Shown piece after piece: positions 1 through 7,510 of a DNA stretch of 46,216 bases (positions within the stretch are counted from its first letter, which is position 1; the number at the start of each line of letters is the position of its first letter). The position numbers were made by a program, and so were the translations under genes. The notes under the pieces were generated by a model, which saw only the letters and a list, made by a program, of their open reading frames with translations, was not told where the DNA came from and searched no databases. Source of the stretch: an uncultured Deferribacteraceae bacterium (GTDB lineage Bacteria > Chrysiogenota > Deferribacteres > CAMZNJ01); NCBI GenBank assembly GCA_947313825.1, contig CAMZNJ010000002.1, forward strand, positions 1 to 46,216. Reading direction: 5' to 3'.

Positions 1-137
1 CACCACACCACCACACCACCACGCCACCACGCACCACGCACCACGCACCACACACCACACACCACACACCACACACCACACACCACACACCACACACCAC
101 GCACCACACACCACCACGCCACCACGCACCACACACC
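1..137. repeat. Heptamer minisatellite (CCACACA-like)
   Basis: Imperfect tandem array of a 7-base CCACACA/CCACGCA unit occupying the left edge of the window. It contains only A, C and occasional G on this strand and ends abruptly in an A-run. The unit is not a multiple of three and no reading frame through it looks like a gene. It lies about 40 bases upstream of the cdaA promoter, so the preceding gene is outside the window. The edge may truncate the array. Confidence 0.85.
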
Positions 138-176
138 AAAAAAACCTCAACAAATCATTAAAAATATAATTGGTAA

Positions 177-205
177 TTGACAGAAATATCTTTGACAGTT
201 ACAAT
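177..205 (+). promoter_or_regulatory. Sigma70-type promoter for cdaA-glmM
   Basis: A perfect TTGACA (177-182) and a TACAAT (200-205) are separated by 17 bases. The predicted start is near 212, leaving a leader of about 75 bases before the cdaA TTG codon. A second TTGACA at 192-197 has no good -10 partner. Confidence 0.7.
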
Positions 206-285
206 TGAATAATGTAGGTGTGCTGATGAGATTTATTCGTGAGTGCCCATGGTAATATTTTTATTAGTTTCAGTGGAGGACCCCT

Positions 286-1125
286 TTGTTTGTAGCTACT
301 CCTACTTACCTTAATGACTACTGGTTTTCTTTACACCCTGTCAGTGAAATAGCGTTCATACTGCTATGTTTTGGTTTTGTGGTATTCTCCTTTTTACGAA
401 CAAAAATACTCCTTTTCTCCGCAGGCATCCTCCTCATACTTTCGGCTTACATCCTCTCTTTTGCCCTAAATTTTCAGATTGCCCAAGGTATTTTGGACGA
501 TCTTCTCGTAATTTTCTCAGTGGTCATCATCATCGCCTACTCCCAAGATATTCGTCGCGGTCTTGACGCTTTAGTTACAAGCACCAGCACTTTCACCGGC
601 AAGGAGCGTCTCGCATCGTATGCCTCCAACGAAATTACCGACACTGCTGTTACCCTTGCGAACAAGCAGATAGGTGCTCTTATTGCCATTCAAAAAGATT
701 ACAACCTTCATCAATACGTACAGGATGGTATCCCCATCGGTGCTTACCTTACGAAAGAGTTGCTAATCAGCACATTTTTACCAGCTTCACCGCTCCACGA
801 CGGTGCCTTGATTGTTTCGGATGACAAGATTATTTCTGCAGGCAACATCCTCCCCCTGACTTCACGCACCATTTCTGATACTCAGCTTGGCACACGCCAC
901 CGTGCTGGGATAGGTATTACGGAGATTACTGACTGTTTATGTCTTATTGTTTCGGAGGAGCGTGGAATTATCTCCCTTGCTTACGGGGGTAGGATTTTGT
1001 CTGATATGGATCCTGAGGTGATTTCTGAATCGGTGGAGCAGTTCATAGAGAGTGGTAAGCAACCGAAAATATTCGCCACCACCACCTCTGATTCCTCTTT
1101 ATCAGAGCATGCGGTTCAATACTGA
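286..1125 (+). CDS. cdaA: Diadenylate cyclase CdaA (c-di-AMP synthase)
   Basis: This 279-residue membrane enzyme condenses two ATP into cyclic di-AMP. Three hydrophobic segments lie at about residues 21-85, followed by a DisA_N catalytic domain at about 100-250. The domain carries both family signatures: DGA at 172-174 within HDGALIVSDD, and RHR at 204-206 within LGTRHRAGIG. The start is TTG at 286, chosen because GGAGGA ends 5 bases upstream and no ATG fits. Length is normal for CdaA. The next gene is glmM, as in many c-di-AMP producers, but the usual YbbR/CdaR regulator gene between them is missing here. The known link between CdaA and GlmM suggests coupling of c-di-AMP level to cell-wall precursor supply. 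That role is inferred from the families. Confidence 0.95.
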   Translation: MFVATPTYLNDYWFSLHPVSEIAFILLCFGFVVFSFLRTKILLFSAGILLILSAYILSFALNFQIAQGILDDLLVIFSVVIIIAYSQDIRRGLDALVTSTSTFTGKERLASYASNEITDTAVTLANKQIGALIAIQKDYNLHQYVQDGIPIGAYLTKELLISTFLPASPLHDGALIVSDDKIISAGNILPLTSRTISDTQLGTRHRAGIGITEITDCLCLIVSEERGIISLAYGGRILSDMDPEVISESVEQFIESGKQPKIFATTTSDSSLSEHAVQY

Positions 1126-1214
1126 TTATCACATTGCAAGCTTAGTTGCTAATCAATTTCACCTATTATTTTCACCTATTAATTTTCAACGTCAACACAT
1201 CAGGAGGATAGGTT

Positions 1215-2561
1215 ATGAATAGTGCGAAGTATTTTGGTACAGATGGTCTTCGGGGGAAGTCGCCCAATGGTCTTCTCACCCCAGAGTTTACCCTTAGGTT
1301 GGGGAAGGCAATGGGTTACCACTTGGGGAATAGCGGTACGGTGGTTATTGCCACCGACACACGCTCATCATGCCACCTGATCGAGAGTGCCCTGTGTTCG
1401 GGTCTCAATAGTGTTGGCGTCAGCGTCATATCCATGGGAACACTCCCCACACCCGGTCTTTCTTACATTGTTAGTCAAATGCCCAATGTTCACTTAGGCA
1501 TTATGGTGTCGGCATCCCATAACCCTGTAAGCTACAACGGTATCAAAGTTCTCGGTAACGACGGGATGAAAATATCAGAAGATACCGAGCTCAAAATCGA
1601 AAGCCTGCTCGACAACCACGAACTAGAGCCGAGCCACTACAGAGAACTAGGCAGAAACGAGAAAGATACATCCCTTGCCGATACCTATGTTCAACACCTG
1701 AAAAAAACATTCTCACACCTAAACCTCAACGGTTGGCATATCGCCATGGATTGTGCCAACGGTGCGAGCTACGCTGTTGCACCCAAGCTTTTCCGCGACC
1801 TTGGTGCCAAAGTGGACGTAATCAACGATAAACCTGATGGGAACAACATTAACGCCGGGTGCGGATCAACACACCCCGAAATTGTTGCGAATCTGGTGCG
1901 AGAAACTGGCGCACACATGGGCGTGTCGTTTGATGGCGATGCCGATCGAGTGATATGTACCACAGCACAAGGGGGCATCGTCTCTGGAGATGACTTACTA
2001 GCAGTCTGTGCCCTGCATATGAAAAACAAAGGAACACTAAACAAAAATAGTGTGGTAACCACGGTCATGAGCAACTCAGGGCTAGAAAAATCACTCAAAA
2101 ACGCTGGCATAAGCATGGTGAGAACCGCTGTGGGCGACAAACATGTTCTCCAAGCACTACTCGACCAAGGGATATCACTGGGCGGAGAAGAATCGGGACA
2201 CGTAATATTCCGTGAATGCGGAAACATGGGGGACGGTATCGTATCAGCACTCAAACTACTGGAAGTGCTACAGGAAACAGGTACATCACTGGAAAAAGCA
2301 ACAGCGTTTATCGAAACATACCCGCAAATTATGAAAAATGTGCACACAACAGAAAAAATTCCCCTATCAAGCATGCCACAAACAACAGCTATCATCAACC
2401 ACTACAGCAACGAAATACAAGGACGGGGAGCCATCCTAGTAAGGTACTCGGGCACAGAAGAACTATTACGCATTATGGTTGAAGGGGAAGATATGGACGA
2501 AATACAAACAATCGTCTCCAGCATCGAACAAACATACAATGCCGAAAAAAGAGAGATGTAG
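1215..2561 (+). CDS. glmM: Phosphoglucosamine mutase GlmM
   Basis: This 448-residue cytoplasmic enzyme interconverts glucosamine-6-phosphate and glucosamine-1-phosphate on the way to UDP-GlcNAc for peptidoglycan and LPS. All four family motifs are present: the phosphoserine loop SASHNP with Ser101, the Mg-binding DGDADR at 240-245, the sugar loop GGEESGH at 323-329, and the phosphate loop RYSGTE at 410-415. An AGGAGGA ribosome site sits 6 bases before the ATG. It follows cdaA by 89 bases and is probably co-transcribed. The coding strand changes character along the gene: the first third is rich in G and T, the last third in A and C. Confidence 0.96.
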   Translation: MNSAKYFGTDGLRGKSPNGLLTPEFTLRLGKAMGYHLGNSGTVVIATDTRSSCHLIESALCSGLNSVGVSVISMGTLPTPGLSYIVSQMPNVHLGIMVSASHNPVSYNGIKVLGNDGMKISEDTELKIESLLDNHELEPSHYRELGRNEKDTSLADTYVQHLKKTFSHLNLNGWHIAMDCANGASYAVAPKLFRDLGAKVDVINDKPDGNNINAGCGSTHPEIVANLVRETGAHMGVSFDGDADRVICTTAQGGIVSGDDLLAVCALHMKNKGTLNKNSVVTTVMSNSGLEKSLKNAGISMVRTAVGDKHVLQALLDQGISLGGEESGHVIFRECGNMGDGIVSALKLLEVLQETGTSLEKATAFIETYPQIMKNVHTTEKIPLSSMPQTTAIINHYSNEIQGRGAILVRYSGTEELLRIMVEGEDMDEIQTIVSSIEQTYNAEKREM

Positions 2562-2581
2562 TGAAACTGACTGAGGGACGT

Positions 2582-2603
2582 GGGCACCCAGTGAAGGGTG
2601 CCC
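2582..2603. terminator. Hairpin between convergent glmM and flgE
   Basis: GGGCACCC (2582-2589) and GGGTGCCC (2596-2603) form a perfect 8-bp stem with a 6-base loop, 20 bases past the glmM stop. No U-tract follows, so a terminator role, possibly bidirectional for the convergent pair, is inferred. Short GTGCCCGTGTG-like repeats follow up to about 2645. Confidence 0.4.
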
Positions 2604-2700
2604 GTGTGCCCGTGTGGCGGTGTGCCTGTGTGCCCGTGTGGCGGTTAGTGTTTTACGTTAACGTTGCGGGCTAGCGTTCCGCGTCAACGCTTCGATTAAC

Positions 2701-5625
2701 TTAACGCTTCATGTTCATGACTTCCTGAAGCATCTCATCAGAAGTTGTAATGGTACGTGAGTTCGCTTGGAATCCACGCTGAGTTACGATCATGGTAACA
2801 AACTCTTCGCTGAGCTGTACGTTGGAGTTCTCGAGGGTCGAGCCCATGATTGTGCCACGTTTACCCGTGCCGGCAGTGCCGACGGCTGGTGGTCCTGAGT
2901 TCGGTGTTTCGCTGAAGAGCGTATCACCTGCCTTCATAAGCCCCGGTGCGTTGGTAAATGTTGCGATACCGAGTTGTGCCAATACGCGGTTAACGCCGTT
3001 GCTGTATGAGCCGAGTATTTGTCCGGCGTCGTTGTAGTTGACCGTTGTGAGCTCACCGAGCACGTATCCATCGTTGTCCACGTCGGTCAGTCCGCCAGCA
3101 ATACCAGAAACAACAAGTCCGTCGGTGCTTCCTTGTGCCCCTAGTGCGATATTGATATTGTCGATACGTGCGGCACCGTTGTTGGGGTTGAAGCTCAGGG
3201 AGAGCTTTTGCACGATTGAGATAGGTTGCGAGTTGGGATCGTACATGTAGGCGAAAGAGCCGTCGGTGTTGAATTTGATGGCAACGGTATTGGTAGTTGC
3301 GTTGTTCACGGTAATTACCGCATCGGGGTTGAGTGTGGATACGTTGAGGTACCAAATATTCTCTTCACGGTTTTGCATGGCGAAATCGAATTTTACTTCA
3401 GACTGAAAACCTTGGGAGTCGATAATTTTCTGTGTTGTTACGAGTCGTCCCCCTGTGGCGTTGACTACGTCGAAGTTTGGCAGCATGGTGTTGTTGAATA
3501 CGGCATGGGCACCTTCGGGCACACCTTTCAATGAGAAGAGGTCGATGTTGTTGCCAGAGCCCTGTTCGCCGATAATCTTGAGCTGTCCGTTTTCGATGAA
3601 CACGTTATCTTTTTTGTTGTGGGAAGCACCTAGTCCGAGGTAATCTTCGATAAATTCGGTGAGTTCGTCAAGGCGTGTTTGTCGTCCAACGGAGAAAGTG
3701 TTAATGCCATTTGTGGGTGTTTTGCCGTCCACTAGAACGTTGAGCTCCATGGATGAGCCCGAAGCAAAATCGAGGTCTGTGCCTGCGTTGGAAAACATAT
3801 CGATAATCTTGTCGTCAGCAGTGGCTTCATCGAGGAAAATACGGGAGAAACCGAAGTCCTGAAGGGGCTTCAATGGGGCAACAATATCGTTTAGGTTTAT
3901 CCCTTGGGTTTCGAGTACGTTACTTGCAAAGGGACCTGAGTTGGCATATTGGGGGATAATCTCAAGGTTGGTTAAGGGGTTGTTGAAAGGTGCAGTAGTG
4001 GAGCTACGGTAGTTCATATACGATATTTTGCCGGCGTCGTTAAAGCTCATTCCAGTGCTTGTAACAGTACCACCAGCAGTGGGACCTAATACGGTGTTGG
4101 AAAAGCGTGAGCTTAGGTAGTCGATGTCAGCGTTGTTTGAGGTGTTTACGGAGTCAAAGATGCGGTTGTCGGACGAAACTAGTTCACCGTTGGCGTTAAC
4201 AGAAAACACAGTGGTTGTGGTGAAGTGGTTGAAGGAGGCAGCAAGGTCGTTTAGGTCGTTGAAAAAGTATCTACTACCAGTTGCTGCGGCAGTGTTGACT
4301 TTTGCGGGGTCATCGGTGTATTGGAGGTTAATAATGGCTGTACTGGTAGCAACACCAGTAGGTGTGAAGCCGGGACCATCCATTCTGACTAGGTCGCCAT
4401 CCTTTAACCCAAACATATTCTCTAGGTAAGTAGATTTAAAGTTAGAAGCCACATTGGTTCGAATAGAGTTCTGCACGTCGTCTGTGAACTCTTGCAGGGT
4501 GTTGAAGTCGATGCCGGCAACAATCTCGTCTTGATACTTAAGGGCTTCAGATGACAAGATAGTGCCAGTAGGTACTGTGGTGCCGATGAAGTTGCCAAAC
4601 ATGCTTTCAATTGTGGAGGAGCCCGATATGGATTCGATGAGGAAGTCGGAACCAGCAGCGGGTAGTGTGAGCTCCACCATACCGTTGACAATATCGGAGG
4701 TTACGGAACCAGCATTACCGGACACAGTATTGATTGCGGCGGCAATGGCATCTCCGAAATCCTTAAGGGTTGTGAAGTTGGTTGCTCCAGCAGCGGAAGA
4801 GTATTTCAGGTCGATGACGTCGGTGTTACCGTTTGAGGAGATTTTAAACGACAGGGTTGTAGTTGAATCGATTTGCAAAGGTATAATGCTACCACTTGTG
4901 CTAACCAAGGATGCTTTTGTCATGTTTGTGCTACTAGTGGCGTCAGCACGAATAAGAATAGGTTCCCCTTTTTGTAGTCCGAGTGATGAGGCGTTATCGG
5001 ATTCGAGACCGAAGATGGAGGCGTCTGCCTTGGCATAGGTCATGAATGCGGGGTAAGAGAGTTCGCTGGCGGTTGCTCTGTTGTCCAGTACCCCTGACAT
5101 TTTGATATTGGAGGTTTGCTTGGGCAGGATAACTTGGTAGTCGGTGCCCACAACAATATCGCCGACACCTGTATCGGTTTGTAGTTGTCCGGTAACAGGG
5201 TCTGCCATCCAGCCTTGAACGACGAGCCCGTTGGGGTTGGTGAATTTGCCGACGCGATCGAAGTTGAAGTCGCCTGCACGGGTGTAGGAGATGTCGTTGT
5301 TGCCGGAGCCGCTTACCATGAAGAAGCCGTTCCCTGAGAGGGATAAGTCGGACTGCTTTTGGGTGAGGGTGAGTGTTCCCTGAGCCATGATTGTGTCCAC
5401 AGCTTGGAGGTATGCACCGAGACCGACTTGTCGAGGGTTTGTTCCCCCTGTGCTATCGGTGGGCGATTTTCCGCCGAGAAGTGTTTGGCTAATCATATCG
5501 GCAAAAACTGCACGACCAGACTTAAAGCCGATGGTATTTACGTTTGCGATATTGTTACCGATAACATCCATGGATTTCTGGTGAACAAGCAGACCGCTTA
5601 CGCCAGAATAAAGGGAACGCATCAT
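2701..5625 (-). CDS. flgE: Flagellar hook protein FlgE (long form)
   Basis: This 974-residue protein is the building block of the hook, the universal joint between rod and filament. The N-terminus (about 1-45, with IGNNIANVNTIGFKSGR) and the C-terminus (about 930-974, with RGFQANSRTITTSDEML) are the conserved D0/D1 rod-type halves of the hook family. The roughly 850 residues between them are a large Ser/Thr/Asn-rich surface region without recognised motifs. Enteric FlgE is about 400 residues; long hooks are known in epsilonproteobacteria and relatives. Two adjacent ATGs compete for the start; GGAGGA (5633-5638) lies 7 bases before the first. It is last in the fliK-flgD-flgE transcription order, 106 bases after flgD. 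Confidence 0.93.
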   Translation of the reverse strand: MMRSLYSGVSGLLVHQKSMDVIGNNIANVNTIGFKSGRAVFADMISQTLLGGKSPTDSTGGTNPRQVGLGAYLQAVDTIMAQGTLTLTQKQSDLSLSGNGFFMVSGSGNNDISYTRAGDFNFDRVGKFTNPNGLVVQGWMADPVTGQLQTDTGVGDIVVGTDYQVILPKQTSNIKMSGVLDNRATASELSYPAFMTYAKADASIFGLESDNASSLGLQKGEPILIRADATSSTNMTKASLVSTSGSIIPLQIDSTTTLSFKISSNGNTDVIDLKYSSAAGATNFTTLKDFGDAIAAAINTVSGNAGSVTSDIVNGMVELTLPAAGSDFLIESISGSSTIESMFGNFIGTTVPTGTILSSEALKYQDEIVAGIDFNTLQEFTDDVQNSIRTNVASNFKSTYLENMFGLKDGDLVRMDGPGFTPTGVATSTAIINLQYTDDPAKVNTAAATGSRYFFNDLNDLAASFNHFTTTTVFSVNANGELVSSDNRIFDSVNTSNNADIDYLSSRFSNTVLGPTAGGTVTSTGMSFNDAGKISYMNYRSSTTAPFNNPLTNLEIIPQYANSGPFASNVLETQGINLNDIVAPLKPLQDFGFSRIFLDEATADDKIIDMFSNAGTDLDFASGSSMELNVLVDGKTPTNGINTFSVGRQTRLDELTEFIEDYLGLGASHNKKDNVFIENGQLKIIGEQGSGNNIDLFSLKGVPEGAHAVFNNTMLPNFDVVNATGGRLVTTQKIIDSQGFQSEVKFDFAMQNREENIWYLNVSTLNPDAVITVNNATTNTVAIKFNTDGSFAYMYDPNSQPISIVQKLSLSFNPNNGAARIDNINIALGAQGSTDGLVVSGIAGGLTDVDNDGYVLGELTTVNYNDAGQILGSYSNGVNRVLAQLGIATFTNAPGLMKAGDTLFSETPNSGPPAVGTAGTGKRGTIMGSTLENSNVQLSEEFVTMIVTQRGFQANSRTITTSDEMLQEVMNMKR

Positions 5626-5731
5626 AGTAGTATCCTCCGATAAAAGTGCTCTTTTTCTTGTTTATTATTTGTCAATACTGTGCAGGTGTGGTTGGTATTG
5701 GGCACGGTATTCGGTTAGTGTGTAGTGTGTT

Positions 5732-7393
5732 TTAAGCTACGCCGTTAATCTTGTCGGCAGTAATTGTTTGTCCCGAGCTGAGGGTAAAGTACACAACGCC
5801 GCCGATGAGCTCAACACCGAGAACGTTTGCCTTGGTGTATTCGGTTACGGGGAGGGGTGCCTTGTTAGCATCAGTGGCGGAAACGTGGTAAGTATATTCT
5901 CCTGTAGCAACATTGTTACCATTTGAGCTTGTGCCGTCCCAGATAAATGAATTCCTGCCGCTAGGTTGTGCTCCAACATTGATTGTATTCACTATGGCAC
6001 CCTGTTTATTTTTAATAATAATCTCCACATGGCGAGAGTTCTCACCTAAGTCGTAACTGAAGGGGTAATTGGTGGCGTCGTTGTAGTGGAAAGAGTTGCC
6101 CGAGTAGGAGATATCTTTGCCCAAAAGAGACGCCGCATCGGAGAGGTTGGAGTAGTTGCTATCGCCAGCGATGGAGGGGATAATGCCGAAGATGGAGTCG
6201 GAGGTAATGATGGCGTCGTTCTCTAATTGGTAGTAGGCAACGCCGTCGATGAGCTCTGCAGCAACAATCTTTTTCTCGTCAAAAGTAGTAATACCCACTG
6301 GGTTGCCACTTTTATCGGTTGCCTCCATTTGGTAGTAGTAGTTGCCAGAGGGGAGGGGGTTGCCCTCATTGTCGCTTGCGTTCCACTGATAACTGCTAAC
6401 ACCAGCTGTGAGGTTCTCCATGGTACGCTCGGAAACAACGTTGCCAGCTGTGTCAAATATGGTGAGCTTGACATTCTCGGCGTCGCCACTTAATGAGTAC
6501 TTAATATCGATACTGCTCTGACCAGTGATTTGCACAAGGGAGTTCGTAAAGCGAACAGTACGCCCAACCAACGCCTCAACATCGTTAATGCTCAGCTCGG
6601 TGCCTGTGCCAACAGCGGCAAGGAGAGCCATGAGTTGCTCGTTGATACTTGTGAGGGCATTCATTTCGGCACTACCGCTACCGTTGAGCCCGATAATATC
6701 CTTCTTGGCAACACGTGTGCCGTCCCCTAGCTCGAAAATGGTGTTGCCGTCGGCGTCGACAGCAACGGAACGAATAATACCCTCAGATACAACAGGGGGG
6801 GAGATATCCTTGCCACTTTGGTCGGTTGCACTGACGCGGAAGAAGTATTTGCCATCGGGGAGGGGTGTGCCGTTGGCAGTGCCGTCCCAAGTGTATGAAT
6901 TGAGCCCGACGGTGGCTGTTACCCCACGTTGCTCAACAACGTTGCCATCTTCGTCAAAAATTGTCAGGGTTGCGGCAGAGGCTGTTTCATCCATGTTGAA
7001 GTTTATCCGAGAGGAAACAGTGCCGTTTTTAATCTCCAACGCACTAACGTCGTAGATGGCACTTTTGCCCACAAAGTCGCTGGCTTGGCTGAGTTCGTCA
7101 AATTGGTTCATCTGTCCGAATGCCGCCGCCATCAGATCCAAACTCTTGTTCATGGCTTGCATCTCGTCTAGCTGGGAAAAATTAGTAACTTGGCTGGTCA
7201 TGTCGGTGGAGTTCTCGGGGTTAAGGGGATCCTGAGCTTTAAGCTGCTCCACAAATATTTTCAGGAAGTCGCTCTGATCTAACGAACCGCGATCAGAGGC
7301 TTTCTCGAAAACAGGAATGGTTGTGCCGTTCACCTCAACGGAGTTGCCACCGGTGTAAAGTGGTGAAGAGAATGTGCTGTTATTGATAGGCAT
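5732..7393 (-). CDS. flgD: Hook-cap assembly protein FlgD with three cap modules
   Basis: FlgD caps the growing hook and is needed for FlgE polymerisation. The N-terminal signature lies at about 41-80 (FLKIFVEQLKAQDPL, then TSQVTNFSQLDEM). The usual C-terminal part, an Ig-like domain inserted in a tudor-like domain, occurs three times: about 107-236, 274-404 and 422-553. Each copy runs from a VGK/VGR/LGK start, through TIFD-GN or an equivalent, a W-D/N-G turn and a Y-ATD strand, to a final DIIG/SIFG/KING edge. Normal FlgD is about 220-240 residues with one module; this one is 553. The ATG at 7393 has AAGGGGG upstream. Upstream neighbour is fliK (117-base gap). Confidence 0.92.
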   Translation of the reverse strand: MPINNSTFSSPLYTGGNSVEVNGTTIPVFEKASDRGSLDQSDFLKIFVEQLKAQDPLNPENSTDMTSQVTNFSQLDEMQAMNKSLDLMAAAFGQMNQFDELSQASDFVGKSAIYDVSALEIKNGTVSSRINFNMDETASAATLTIFDEDGNVVEQRGVTATVGLNSYTWDGTANGTPLPDGKYFFRVSATDQSGKDISPPVVSEGIIRSVAVDADGNTIFELGDGTRVAKKDIIGLNGSGSAEMNALTSINEQLMALLAAVGTGTELSINDVEALVGRTVRFTNSLVQITGQSSIDIKYSLSGDAENVKLTIFDTAGNVVSERTMENLTAGVSSYQWNASDNEGNPLPSGNYYYQMEATDKSGNPVGITTFDEKKIVAAELIDGVAYYQLENDAIITSDSIFGIIPSIAGDSNYSNLSDAASLLGKDISYSGNSFHYNDATNYPFSYDLGENSRHVEIIIKNKQGAIVNTINVGAQPSGRNSFIWDGTSSNGNNVATGEYTYHVSATDANKAPLPVTEYTKANVLGVELIGGVVYFTLSSGQTITADKINGVA

Positions 7394-7510
7394 TGGTGCC
7401 CCCTTATGCTTGTGCTGTAAAAGCAGTATTTTTCGTATAAATTATCTGCCCAACCCCTGTGGTATGGGTGTGGGCTGGATGACAACCGTGCCGACTAAGA
7501 GTATTTACCC

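Noticed and set aside
1-137. Possible CRISPR array at the left edge
   Set aside because: Units are 7 bases with no spacers; it is a simple minisatellite. No CRISPR-like pattern or cas gene was found anywhere.
1769-2398. Long open frame antisense to glmM
   Set aside because: It is a shadow of the conserved glmM frame; the translation is Ser/Pro-rich with no family resemblance and no ribosome site.
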